A DNA stretch of 64,000 nt from Mumia sp050632745 (GTDB lineage Bacteria > Actinomycetota > Actinomycetes > Propionibacteriales > Nocardioidaceae), in contig NZ_JBODSD010000002.1 in NCBI RefSeq assembly GCF_050632745.1, positions 372,001 to 436,000 on the forward strand, read 5' to 3'. Positions within the stretch are counted from its first letter, which is position 1. Each line of letters opens with the position of its first letter. Below the pieces are notes generated by a model. It worked only from the letters and a program-made list of their open reading frames with translations, did not search any database and had not been told where the DNA came from. The position numbers and the translations under genes are program-made. Shown in pieces: positions 55,216-63,661 of the stretch.

Positions 55216-56688
55216 TCAGCAGGCCGAGGACAGGTCCTCGGACTCGTTGACCCGGGCCGCGCGCTCCTTGTCCGGGTCACCGCCGCCCGTCGAGCCCTCG
55301 GCAGAGCCACCGGACTTCGCCGTCGCTGCGGACGTCGCACCCCCGGACGGCTTGGCGCCCGCGGACTTCTCGTCGCCCTTCTCGGACCGCTCGACCGCCT
55401 TCGCGACCATCTTCCGGATCTTGTCGAAGTCGGGGTCGCCGGTGTCGATCTTCGGCGGAACGAGCGAGACCGTCGAGACCTTGGCCTCGCGCGCCTTCAG
55501 CGCGAGGTCCACGAAGGTGTCGAGCTCGCCGGCAGGGATGTCGGTGCTGAGCATCTTCTTGCTCGACTCGGCGATGCCGGTCGCCTTCAGCAGCACCGTG
55601 TTGGGGTCGAGCTGCTGGAGCATCGCGTTCATCACGCACTTCTGCCGGGCCATCCGCGAGTAGTCGGAGTTCTGCACCCGGCTGCGCGCGTACCAGAGCG
55701 CCTCGCGGCCGTCGAGGACCTGGCGGCCCTTCGGGATCCAGCCGGTGATGGGCGAGCCGATGCCGCCGATCGCCGTACGCTGGCGCACCCGGACCTTGAC
55801 GCCGCCGACCGCGTCGACGAGCGAGGCGAAGCCCTTCATGTTGATCAGGACGTGGTAGCTGATCTGGAGGCCGGTGACCTCCTCGACGGCGGCCTGCGTC
55901 GCGGCGATGCCCTCGTGGCCCTTGCCGCCGAACAGCTCCGGGTGGTCGTCGGCCCAGGTGTTGACGCTGTTGAGGTAGCACCCCTCGCAGTCGAACCCGT
56001 CCGGGAACTCCTCGTGCATCGGGAAGTCCTCGGGGAACGGGACGTCCGCGAGGTTGCGCGGGAGGCCGACGAGGACGGTGTCACCGGTCTCGGCATCGAT
56101 GCTCGCGACCGTGAGCGAGTCCGGGCGCAGGCCCTCGCGGCCCTTGCCGGAGTCGCCGCCGAGCAGCAGCACGTTGTAGCGCCCCTGCTCGGCCTCGTGG
56201 ACCACCGACGACCCGAAGACCGTGGTGATGAAGTCCTGCTGAACAGCCATCAGGTTGGACGCGACGAACAGCAGCCCGGCGGTCACGAAGCAGAGGACGC
56301 CGCTGACGCCGCTCAGCGCCAGGCGGTGCCCACGCTCGAGACGCAGCGGCGACCCGAGGCGCCAGGCGTCGGCGAAGAGCGCGACCCAACCGAGCGCGAG
56401 GGCGATCAGCCCGAACCGGAGGACCCAGAGGATCCCCGGCGACGTCAGCAGGGTGATCACGATGCCCCGGTCGAGCAGGCCCAGGAGAACGAGCAGCAGC
56501 GCCAGACCCCACAGGGTCGCCCAGATCCGCAGCGCGAGACGCCCGACGCGCTTGTTGCCGGCGACGAGCTGCGCCGAGCCCGGCGCGACGAGCGTCATCA
56601 CCATCAGCGAGAGTGCGCGCCGGAACCGCACGCGGGCCGACTCGATCTCGGCCTGCGTCCGTCCGTAGCCGTCTGCGTGGTCGGACAT
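55216..56688 (-). CDS. LytR-CpsA-Psr family protein with multi-helix N-terminus
   Basis: The protein has 490 residues. Residues 25-155 hold about four or five membrane helices, instead of the single helix usual in LCP proteins. The LCP catalytic domain follows (LLLGGDSGKGREGLRPDSLTVAS, VGLPRNLADVPFP, LWYARSRVQNSD). These enzymes transfer lipid-linked teichoic acid or arabinogalactan chains to peptidoglycan. The C-terminus is a Ser/Gly/Ala-rich tail ending in Cys and stop. It is divergent from the second LCP gene and convergent with the TIGR03089 gene. Confidence 0.88.
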   Translation of the reverse strand: MSDHADGYGRTQAEIESARVRFRRALSLMVMTLVAPGSAQLVAGNKRVGRLALRIWATLWGLALLLVLLGLLDRGIVITLLTSPGILWVLRFGLIALALGWVALFADAWRLGSPLRLERGHRLALSGVSGVLCFVTAGLLFVASNLMAVQQDFITTVFGSSVVHEAEQGRYNVLLLGGDSGKGREGLRPDSLTVASIDAETGDTVLVGLPRNLADVPFPEDFPMHEEFPDGFDCEGCYLNSVNTWADDHPELFGGKGHEGIAATQAAVEEVTGLQISYHVLINMKGFASLVDAVGGVKVRVRQRTAIGGIGSPITGWIPKGRQVLDGREALWYARSRVQNSDYSRMARQKCVMNAMLQQLDPNTVLLKATGIAESSKKMLSTDIPAGELDTFVDLALKAREAKVSTVSLVPPKIDTGDPDFDKIRKMVAKAVERSEKGDEKSAGAKPSGGATSAATAKSGGSAEGSTGGGDPDKERAARVNESEDLSSAC

Positions 56689-56827
56689 GTACCCCCATGA
56701 CGTCGCTGTCGTGCTGCCCCCAACCCGGTGGACGCCTCGTCAGTATCACCACCGGAGGGGCGGCTCCCCGGGACGACGCGCCGACGGGTCCGCGGGTCGC
56801 CCGGACGCGTCCGGTACCTTCGAACGC

Positions 56828-58036
56828 ATGCCTGATCGCGATCCGCGCCGTGGCGACGGCGACGACTACGACTGGCTCTACGGCCCCGGCGACGACGCCA
56901 CCCAGGTCGTCGGAGCCCCGTCGTCGCAGCCCTACGGGGGCGCCGCACCGTACGGTTCGCCCTACCAGCAGCAGCCTCCGGGTCCGCCGCCGCAGCGCCC
57001 GTCGGACCTGCCTCCCATGCAGTTCCCCGAGCAGGGTCGGCCCGCTCGCGCCACCCGCTCCTCCGGGGGCGGCGGATGGCGACGCCGGTGGCTGCGGCCG
57101 CGCCGGATCATCCCCCTCCTGCTGGTCGCGTGGCTGGTCTTCCTCATCGCGGTCCCGTTCTGGGCCTGGGGCAAGATCGACAAGGTCGACGCGACGCCGG
57201 AGGGCGAGCGCCCGGCCGACCAGCCGGGCACGACGTACCTGCTGGTCGGCTCGGACAGCCGTGAGGGCCTGACCGCCGCGCAGCGCAAGGAGCTCGCGAC
57301 CGGTGACGCCGAGGGGCGTCGTACGGACACGATCATGCTGATGCACACCGGCAGCGGCCCCACCACGCTCGTGTCGATCCCGCGCGACTCGATCGTGCCG
57401 ATCCCCGGCCACGGGCGCACCAAGATCAACGCGGCGTACGCGTACGGCGGTCCGAAGCTGCTCGTCGAGACCCTCGAGAACACCACCGGCCTGCGGATCG
57501 ACGACTACGTCGAGATCGGCTTCGGCGGGTTCGTCAACATGGTCGACGCGGTCGGCGGTGTCGAGATCTGCCCGAAGACGAAGATCAAGGACAAGGACGC
57601 CGGCATCAACCTCAAGAAGGGGTGCCAGGAGGTCGACGGGGCGACGGCGCTCGGCTACGCCCGGTCGCGGCACACGTACGCCACGCAGGACCTGCAGCGC
57701 GTCCAGTCCCAGCGTGAGGTTCTCGGCGCGATCGCCGGCGAGGTGAAGTCGCCGTCGACGTTCCTCAACCCGTTCCGCTACGCCGGCGTGGTCAGCTCTG
57801 CGACCGACTCGCTGCGGATCGGCGACAACGTCGGGCCGCTCTCCCTCGGCCGCTTCGCGTGGAACCTCTCGGCCGCGATGGGCGGCTCGGGCCACAACTG
57901 CACCGTCCCGATCGCCGACGCCTCCGTCCGGTGGGACAAGGAGCGGGCGCTCGAGCTGTTCGGCTACCTCAAGGCCGACCAGGCCGACAAGATCACCAAG
58001 GCCGTGTGCACCAAGGACGGGCTGCCCGCGAGCTGA
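56828..58036 (+). CDS. LytR-CpsA-Psr family cell-wall ligase
   Basis: The protein has 402 residues. A Pro/Gln/Gly-rich cytoplasmic start (PYQQQPPGPPPQRP) is followed by one membrane helix (IIPLLLVAWLVFLIAVPFWAW, about 94-114). The LCP domain has the expected acidic and arginine residues: LLVGSDSREG, RRTDTIMLMH, VSIPRDSIV and LGYARSRHTYATQD. It attaches wall polymers to peptidoglycan. The ATG at 56828 is used; upstream frame reading is in the 139-bp divergent promoter region. Confidence 0.92.
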   Translation: MPDRDPRRGDGDDYDWLYGPGDDATQVVGAPSSQPYGGAAPYGSPYQQQPPGPPPQRPSDLPPMQFPEQGRPARATRSSGGGGWRRRWLRPRRIIPLLLVAWLVFLIAVPFWAWGKIDKVDATPEGERPADQPGTTYLLVGSDSREGLTAAQRKELATGDAEGRRTDTIMLMHTGSGPTTLVSIPRDSIVPIPGHGRTKINAAYAYGGPKLLVETLENTTGLRIDDYVEIGFGGFVNMVDAVGGVEICPKTKIKDKDAGINLKKGCQEVDGATALGYARSRHTYATQDLQRVQSQREVLGAIAGEVKSPSTFLNPFRYAGVVSSATDSLRIGDNVGPLSLGRFAWNLSAAMGGSGHNCTVPIADASVRWDKERALELFGYLKADQADKITKAVCTKDGLPAS

Positions 58037-58166
58037 CCGGGCCGCCCCGCAAGGGGTCTTGTCCGGTCCTCCGGGCAGGACGAGACTGAGGAGTTGCGAC
58101 CACCCGTCTCCTGCTGTCCAGCAGCCGGGCGCGCCGCGCAGAACGATCCATCGATTGGGGAACGTC

Positions 58167-60020
58167 ATGCGCAGAATCAAGGTCGCCGCGACGGTCGCCG
58201 CGGCATTCTCACTCCTCGTCCTCCCGGCGCTCGCCCAGGCGGCGCCCATCACCCCAGGCGGCTCGACGGAGGTCACCGTCGGCAGCAACGACCTGCTCTT
58301 CTCGCAGAACAAGCAGAACGAGCCGGGCCTGGCCGTGAACCCCGTGAACACCGCGATCCTCGCGGCCGGGGCGAACGACAACATCGACCTCGAGGCCTGC
58401 AACGCCGGCGACGACCGGACCTGTCCCTTCACGCCCGGTGTCGGGGTCTCGGGCATCCAGTTCTCCACCGACTCCGGCCGGACCTGGACCCAACCGACGT
58501 ACACGGGCTTCTCGGCGCGCGTGACGCCCTCCTGCCTGGGGCAACCGGACCTCGCTCCCGGTCAGCCACCGGCAGGCGACACCGGCTGCGTCCCCGACCC
58601 TGACGGCCCGATCGGGACGCTGCCGAACTACGACGAGAACGGCATGGTCTCCAACGGCGACCCCGAGCTCGTCTTCGGTCCCGTCCCCGATGCGTCGGGC
58701 GACTTCTCCTGGGCCAACGGGCAGCGGCTGTACTACGCGAACATCGCCACACCCTTCCCGGGCAGCCCGGGGTTCCGCGGCCCGGCCGCGATCGCGGTCT
58801 CGCGGACCGACGACCTGGCCGGTGCCATCGCCGGCGACAACGACGCCTGGATGGACCCGGTCGTCGTGACCCGGCAGAACACGGCCCTCTTCAGCGACAA
58901 GGAGCAGATCTGGGCCGACAACGCCGAGAGCAGCCCGTACTTCGGCAACGCCTACGTCTGCAACGTCGGCTTCCGCGGGAACGCCGGGGCCGAGCCGGTC
59001 CTCTTCGCCCGCTCCAGCGACGGCGGCGACTCGTGGACCACGCGGCAGCTGTCCGCGGCCACCAACAACAACCAGACGGGCGGTCGGCAGGGCTGCGCGA
59101 TCCGCACGGACAGCGACGGCGTCGTGTACGTGGTGTGGGTCGGCACCGACATCCGCACGCGGCAGGGAGTCTTCTTCCAGGCCCGGTCCTTCAACGGTGG
59201 CCGGACCTTCGAGCGGCCCCGGGCCGTGGTGACGGGGCTCGGCGGGATCGGGCAGTTCGATCCCGCGCAGGGACGGTTCACCATCGATGGCATCGCCGGC
59301 GCGCGGACCGACACCTTCCCGTCGTTCGACATCGCCAACGGTGCGCCGAGCGGCGCGGACGCGACCGACGAGATCCTGCTGACCTGGTCCGACGCGAGCC
59401 TGGGGACCAACCAGGAGCGCGCCTTCCTCGTGCGCTCGACGAACGGCGGCGCAAGCTACTCGGCCAAGGTCGTGGTCAGCGAGGGCACCGACCGGGCGAA
59501 CTTCCCGGCGGTGGCGATCTCACCCGACGGCACCGACGCGTGGCTCGTCTACAACGCGTGGCTCGACCCTTGGCGCAACGACACCACGTCACCGCGACGG
59601 ATGCTGGGGGTGGTCCGGCACGCCGACATCGGCGGCACGGGCACCGTCGGCGCGTTCACCACGGTGCTGCGCGGCGCGGTGGGTGACGGACGTGCCTCCA
59701 GCGCCAACGGCCTGACCTCGGAGTTCCTCGGCGACTACAACTACGCCGTCGCCACGCGGGACTACGGCTCCGCGGTCTGGAACGACATGCGCAACGGCGC
59801 GGTCTGCCCCGCCATCAACACCTACCGGCAGGCGTTCGTGGAGGACGTCCTGGCGGGTACGACGGAGCCGCTCGTCGGCGACGAGAAGGAGGACCAGGAG
59901 GCGGCAGCCGAGCTGCCGGCCACGCACTCCACGGCGCTGCGCCCCGGGCCGAACAACGACTGCCCGGCGACCTTCGGCAACTCCGACATCTTCGGAGGAA
60001 CCTTCAGCGACGACTCCTGA
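58167..60020 (+). CDS. Secreted BNR/sialidase-fold protein
   Basis: The protein has 617 residues. The signal peptide is MRRIKVAATVAAAFSLLVLPALAQAA. A beta-propeller follows with Asp-box motifs STDSGRTW, SSDGGDSW, SFNGGRTF and STNGGASY. These boxes give structure, not catalysis. I do not see the Arg triad and Tyr/Glu set of true sialidases, so substrate binding or an unknown hydrolase function is possible. It ends in a convergent terminator with the acyl-CoA dehydrogenase gene. The ATG at 58167 begins the signal peptide. No partner gene is adjacent. Confidence 0.83.
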   Translation: MRRIKVAATVAAAFSLLVLPALAQAAPITPGGSTEVTVGSNDLLFSQNKQNEPGLAVNPVNTAILAAGANDNIDLEACNAGDDRTCPFTPGVGVSGIQFSTDSGRTWTQPTYTGFSARVTPSCLGQPDLAPGQPPAGDTGCVPDPDGPIGTLPNYDENGMVSNGDPELVFGPVPDASGDFSWANGQRLYYANIATPFPGSPGFRGPAAIAVSRTDDLAGAIAGDNDAWMDPVVVTRQNTALFSDKEQIWADNAESSPYFGNAYVCNVGFRGNAGAEPVLFARSSDGGDSWTTRQLSAATNNNQTGGRQGCAIRTDSDGVVYVVWVGTDIRTRQGVFFQARSFNGGRTFERPRAVVTGLGGIGQFDPAQGRFTIDGIAGARTDTFPSFDIANGAPSGADATDEILLTWSDASLGTNQERAFLVRSTNGGASYSAKVVVSEGTDRANFPAVAISPDGTDAWLVYNAWLDPWRNDTTSPRRMLGVVRHADIGGTGTVGAFTTVLRGAVGDGRASSANGLTSEFLGDYNYAVATRDYGSAVWNDMRNGAVCPAINTYRQAFVEDVLAGTTEPLVGDEKEDQEAAAELPATHSTALRPGPNNDCPATFGNSDIFGGTFSDDS

Positions 60021-60043
60021 CGATCGGAGGAGGCTCGCGGACC

Positions 60044-60080
60044 TCGCGACGGCCGGGCATACGCTGACCGGCCGTCGCGA
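60044..60080. terminator. Bidirectional terminator between BNR and acyl-CoA dehydrogenase genes
   Basis: A perfect 13-bp stem (60044-60056 with 60068-60080) closes an 11-base loop in the gap between two convergent genes. Confidence 0.75.
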
Positions 60081-60090
60081 CTCGCCGCGC

Positions 60091-61263
60091 TCAGAGCTCG
60101 GACTGGATGCCGGCCAGGAGCTGGCGGGCCATCACGATCCGCTGCACCTGGTTGGTGCCCTCGTAGATCTGGGTGATCTTCGCGTCGCGCATCATCCGCT
60201 CGACCGGGTAGTCACGGGTGAAGCCGTAGCCGCCGAGCAGCTGCACCGCGTCGGTCGTGACCTGCATCGCGGTGTCGGACGCGAACGCCTTCGCTGCGGC
60301 GCCGAAGAACGTCAGGTCCTTGTCCCCGCGCTCGCTGCGGCCCGCGGCGGCGTACGTGATCTGGCGCGCGGCCTCCACCTTCATGCCCATGTCGGCGAGC
60401 ATGAACTGCAGGCCCTGGAACTCGGCGATGGCCTTGCCGAACTGCTGGCGCTCCTTGACGTAGCCGAGGGCGTAGTCGAGCGCGCCCTGCGCGACGCCGA
60501 CCGCCTGCGCGGCGATGGTGACGCGGGTGTGGTCGAGCGTGCGCATCGCGGTCGCGAAGCCGGTGCCCTCGTCGCCGATCATGCGGTCGGCGGGGATGCG
60601 TACGTTGTCGAGGTAGACCTCGCGCGTCGGCGAGCCCTTGATGCCGAGCTTCTTCTCCGGCGCCCCGAACGACACGCCCTCGTCAGCCTTCTCGACGACG
60701 AACGCGCTGATGCCCTTCGACCGCTTCTCGGGGTCGGTGACCGCCATGACGGTGTAGAAGTCGGACTCGCCGGCGTTGGTGATCCAGCGCTTCACGCCGT
60801 TGAGGACCCAGTGGTCGCCGTCGCGGACCGCGCGGGTCTTCATCCCTGCGGCGTCGCTGCCCGCGTCGGGCTCGGACAGCGCGTACGAGAACATCGACGT
60901 GCCCGCGGCGAGCGGCGTGAGGTACTTCTTCTTGAGCTCCTCGCCCCCCGACAGGATCACCGGGAGGCTGCCGAGCTTGTTGACGGCGGGGATCAGGGAG
61001 GACGACACGCAGGCGCGTGCCACCTCCTCGATCACGAGCACGGTCGCGAGTGCGTCCGCGCCCGCGCCGCCGTACTCCTCACCGACGTGGGGTGCGTGGA
61101 AGTCCGACGCGACCAACGCGTCGTAGGCCTCCTGCGGGAAGCGAGCCTCCTCGTCGACCGCGGCGGCGTACGGGGCAACCTTGGCGTCGCAGACGGCGCG
61201 CACGGCCTCGCGGATGGCCTGGTGCTCCTCGGACAGAGCGAACATGGGCTGGTCAGTGGTCAC
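60091..61263 (-). CDS. Acyl-CoA dehydrogenase (FadE25 type)
   Basis: The protein has 390 residues. FAD-dependent alpha/beta-dehydrogenation of acyl-CoA is indicated by the standard segments SYALSEPDAGSDAAGMKT, ERQQFGKAIAEFQGLQFMLADM, LLGGYGFTRDYPVERMMRDAKITQIYEGTNQVQRIVMAR. The Glu in the YEGTNQ motif is the catalytic base of this group. The chain-length specificity is not readable. The GTG start at 61263 lies behind GGGGG; an ATG at 61245 is possible. The position near purE/purK matches M. tuberculosis fadE25 (Rv3274c). Confidence 0.93.
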   Translation of the reverse strand: MTTDQPMFALSEEHQAIREAVRAVCDAKVAPYAAAVDEEARFPQEAYDALVASDFHAPHVGEEYGGAGADALATVLVIEEVARACVSSSLIPAVNKLGSLPVILSGGEELKKKYLTPLAAGTSMFSYALSEPDAGSDAAGMKTRAVRDGDHWVLNGVKRWITNAGESDFYTVMAVTDPEKRSKGISAFVVEKADEGVSFGAPEKKLGIKGSPTREVYLDNVRIPADRMIGDEGTGFATAMRTLDHTRVTIAAQAVGVAQGALDYALGYVKERQQFGKAIAEFQGLQFMLADMGMKVEAARQITYAAAGRSERGDKDLTFFGAAAKAFASDTAMQVTTDAVQLLGGYGFTRDYPVERMMRDAKITQIYEGTNQVQRIVMARQLLAGIQSEL

Positions 61264-61317
61264 GCCCCCATGCTAATAAGTGTTAACCCGCCATCGGCAG
61301 GCCCCTACGCTTGGGGC

Positions 61318-61959
61318 ATGACCGCGACCGCAGAGCCCTCCGCGCCCGTCACCGAGATCACCACCGTCGAGGAGCTCCGTGCCCTCGTCGGCGAGCCGCT
61401 CCCCCGCGTCCGTGACAAGGTCCTCACCGAGCTCGTCGAGGACCACGTCGCCTGGCTCGGCGCCTCGCCGTTCTGCCTCGTGTCGACGTCGGACGCCTCA
61501 GGCCGCTGCGACGTCTCCCCGAAGGGCGACCCCGCCGGGATCGGCTTCGTCGTGGACTCCACCACCGTCGCGATCCCCGAACGCCCTGGCAACCGCCGCG
61601 TCGACGGCTTCCTCAACGTCCTCGAGAACCCGCACGTCGGCCTGCTGTTCATCGTTCCCGGACGCGGTGACACGCTGCGCATCAACGGCCGCGCGCGGAT
61701 CGTGGCGGACGCCCCGTACTTCGACGACCTGACGGTCAAGGGACACCGCCCGATCCTCGCGCTCGAGGTCGCGATCGAGGAGGTCTTCTTCCACTGCGCG
61801 AAGGCGTTCCTGCGCTCGCGCCTGTGGAACCAGGACTCCTGGCACCCCGAGGTCCTCGCGACCCGCGCCGAGATCGCCCAGCGCCTCGAGCGCCCCGAGG
61901 AGTCGCTCGGGGCGCTGGAGGCGTACTACGGAGACGCGTACTCGAAGAACCTCTACTGA
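61318..61959 (+). CDS. PPOX-class FMN-binding oxidoreductase-like protein
   Basis: The protein has 213 residues of the pyridoxamine 5'-phosphate oxidase-like split barrel, of the MSMEG_1061/DR_2398 kind. It has FCLVSTSDASGRCDVSPKGDPAGIGFVVD, RRVDGFLNVLENPHVGLLFIVPGR and EVFFHCAKAFLRSRLWNQDSW. It likely binds FMN (F420 is possible in this phylum). The substrate is unknown. The ATG at 61318 lies 54 bp from the divergent acyl-CoA dehydrogenase start; TAATAAGTGTTAA (61275-61287) between them could be a regulator site. Confidence 0.85.
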   Translation: MTATAEPSAPVTEITTVEELRALVGEPLPRVRDKVLTELVEDHVAWLGASPFCLVSTSDASGRCDVSPKGDPAGIGFVVDSTTVAIPERPGNRRVDGFLNVLENPHVGLLFIVPGRGDTLRINGRARIVADAPYFDDLTVKGHRPILALEVAIEEVFFHCAKAFLRSRLWNQDSWHPEVLATRAEIAQRLERPEESLGALEAYYGDAYSKNLY

Positions 61960-61969
61960 GCGAGCGCCT

Positions 61970-61997
61970 GCGGGGCGTGCCCAGGGACCGCCCCCGC
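61970..61997. terminator. Weak hairpin between the PPOX-like and lipase genes
   Basis: GCGGGGCG (61970-61977) can pair with CGCCCCCGC (61989-61997) with one bulge over an 11-base loop, between two convergent genes. Confidence 0.4.
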
Positions 61998-62003
61998 CGC
62001 GCG

Positions 62004-63023
62004 TCAGCCGATCAGCTGCATGTTGCCGGTGATCGGTGCCTGCGCGTAGCACCAGACCCGGTGCTGCTTGGCGGGCTCGAGCTTGTTCATGACGATCTGC
62101 GCGACGTTCTTCGAGTACGTGATCGACAGGTGCTCCGAGAGGTCGATCGGGCAGACCTTCTGGAGCTCGATGTTGTCGACCTCGGCCCCTCCGACCAGGA
62201 ACGCCTGCCGCCAGGGCGTCACGACCTCGTCGTAGCGGGTCGCGATCACCGTGTAGTCGATCCCCGGCACGGTCTCCCCTGCGCCGTTGACCTCCTGGTA
62301 GAACGGCGACTGCGGTGCCGGGCTCTTGTCCGCCTGCTGCTGCGCGGCCGGCATGTTCACCAGCTCGAGCAAGTCCATCGCGAGGCCGAACAGCCGGAGG
62401 GTCTTGCCCAGCTCGGTGATGCCCGACAGCGTCGTCGGGTGGTTGGACGGCGCGATGCCGATGACCTGGTTCACCTTCGCGGCGCCGCCGATCTTGTTGG
62501 CGTAGTAGCGGGCGGTCGCGCCGCCCTGCGAGTGTCCGATCAGGTCGACCTTCGCAGCGCCGGTCGACGCGAGGACCCGGTCGACGAACGGACCGATCTC
62601 GCGGGCGCTCTCGATCATGTCGCCCGTGCCGTTGAGGAAGGCGATGCCCGTCGTGTTGCCGTAGTTCAGCGCGTACACGCAGTAGCCCTGGTCCTTCAGG
62701 ACCGGTGAGAGCCCGTTCCAGTTGTTGTACGCGTTCTCCCACGTGCCGTGGACGAGCACGACGGGGTACGGGTGCTTCGCGCTCGGCCTGCAGGTCCAGT
62801 CGTTCGCGCCGAGCGGGTTGAGGTTCGGGGCGATCAGCGTCTTGCCGAAGGCCGCCGGGAAGGACGAGTCCTCTCCGAGCGGCGCGAAGCGCATCGGACG
62901 CGGCAGCGGGTTGACCCAGGCGGCGTCGGCAGGCGCCGGGATCGCGGTCAGACCGAGCAGCGCCGCGGCGAAGGCCGCGAGCAGACGGAGGAGCCGGGAC
63001 TTGACGAGAGCAGGAGTCTTCAC
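62004..63023 (-). CDS. Secreted lipase / alpha-beta hydrolase
   Basis: The protein has 339 residues. The signal peptide covers residues 1-35 (LLRLLAAFAAALLGLTAIPAPADA). An alpha/beta-hydrolase fold follows with the oxyanion segment PVVLVHGTWEN, nucleophile Ser165 in DLIGHSQGGATA, and catalytic Asp/His candidates in TVIATRYDEVV and DLSEHLSI. It has the form of the actinobacterial class 2 (LipA-like) lipases, including two cysteines near the ends (CRP, VWC). It cleaves lipid esters outside the cell. A putative operator and promoter lie upstream. Confidence 0.88.
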   Translation of the reverse strand: MKTPALVKSRLLRLLAAFAAALLGLTAIPAPADAAWVNPLPRPMRFAPLGEDSSFPAAFGKTLIAPNLNPLGANDWTCRPSAKHPYPVVLVHGTWENAYNNWNGLSPVLKDQGYCVYALNYGNTTGIAFLNGTGDMIESAREIGPFVDRVLASTGAAKVDLIGHSQGGATARYYANKIGGAAKVNQVIGIAPSNHPTTLSGITELGKTLRLFGLAMDLLELVNMPAAQQQADKSPAPQSPFYQEVNGAGETVPGIDYTVIATRYDEVVTPWRQAFLVGGAEVDNIELQKVCPIDLSEHLSITYSKNVAQIVMNKLEPAKQHRVWCYAQAPITGNMQLIG

Positions 63024-63101
63024 GGTGCGTCACCTCGGGTCGGCGGGTGACGCCGGGCGCGCGGCCGGGTGGCCGGACACCGAGGGAAGGGCGTCGTCAG
63101 G

Positions 63102-63131
63102 ACTGTACTGTGACGCCGATCACCCTGTAAA
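63102..63131 (-). promoter_or_regulatory. Lipase promoter
   Basis: On the minus strand TTTACA (63126-63131) and TACAGT (63102-63107) are 18 bp apart, about 80 bp upstream of the lipase ATG. Confidence 0.5.
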
Positions 63132-63137
63132 GCCCGA

Positions 63138-63154
63138 TGTAACCATCAGTTACA
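63138..63154. promoter_or_regulatory. TGTAAC palindrome upstream of the lipase promoter
   Basis: The arms TGTAAC and GTTACA are separated by 5 bases, just upstream of the -35 and only 4 bp after the purE stop. It may be an activator or repressor site for the lipase gene; the regulator is not known. Confidence 0.45.
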
Positions 63155-63157
63155 GCG

Positions 63158-63661
63158 TCAGCCGCCGGTCTCGCCCCGTACGACGGCGCCCTTGGCCCGA
63201 GCCGCGTCGGCGAGACGGCCCTGGAACGCGACCATCGCCTCCGCGAGGGCCGGGTCCGAGGCTGCGAGGATGCGTACGGCGAGGAGGCCCGCGTTGCGCG
63301 CGTTGCCGACCGCCACCGTCGCGACCGGCACCCCGGCCGGCATCTGGACGATCGACAGCAACGAGTCCATCCCGTCGAGGTACTTGAGCGCGACGGGAAC
63401 ACCGATCACCGGCAGCGGGGTCACCGACGCGAGCATGCCCGGCAGGTGCGCCGCTCCCCCGGCGCCGGCGACGATCACGCGCAGCCCGCGGCCGTGCGCG
63501 TCGCGGCCGTACGCGATCATCTCGTCCGGCATCCGGTGCGCGGAGACCACGTCGGCCTCGTACGGGACGCCGAACTCCTCCAGCGCCTCGGCGGCGGCCT
63601 TCATCGTCGGCCAGTCCGAGTCCGACCCCATCACGATGCCGACCTGCGGTGCGTCACTCAT
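63158..63661 (-). CDS. purE: N5-carboxyaminoimidazole ribonucleotide mutase
   Basis: The protein has 167 residues. The class I PurE motifs are visible: MGSDSDWPTM, VVSAHRMPDEM, IVAGAGGAAHLPGMLASVTPLPVIGVP and YLDGMDSLLSIVQMPAGVPVATVAVGNARNAGLLAVRIL. It moves the carboxylate from N5-CAIR to CAIR in purine synthesis. Its start overlaps the end of purK by 8 bp, so the pair is translated together. Confidence 0.96.
   Translation of the reverse strand: MSDAPQVGIVMGSDSDWPTMKAAAEALEEFGVPYEADVVSAHRMPDEMIAYGRDAHGRGLRVIVAGAGGAAHLPGMLASVTPLPVIGVPVALKYLDGMDSLLSIVQMPAGVPVATVAVGNARNAGLLAVRILAASDPALAEAMVAFQGRLADAARAKGAVVRGETGG

Noticed and set aside
55193..55223. Short direct repeat GAGGGTCAGCAGG around the LCP stop
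   Set aside because: Two 13-bp copies 18 bp apart are too little to interpret, although they resemble the stop-codon duplication at 28878.
58167..60020. Annotation as an exo-alpha-sialidase
   Set aside because: Asp-boxes alone do not show catalysis and the catalytic residue set could not be found.
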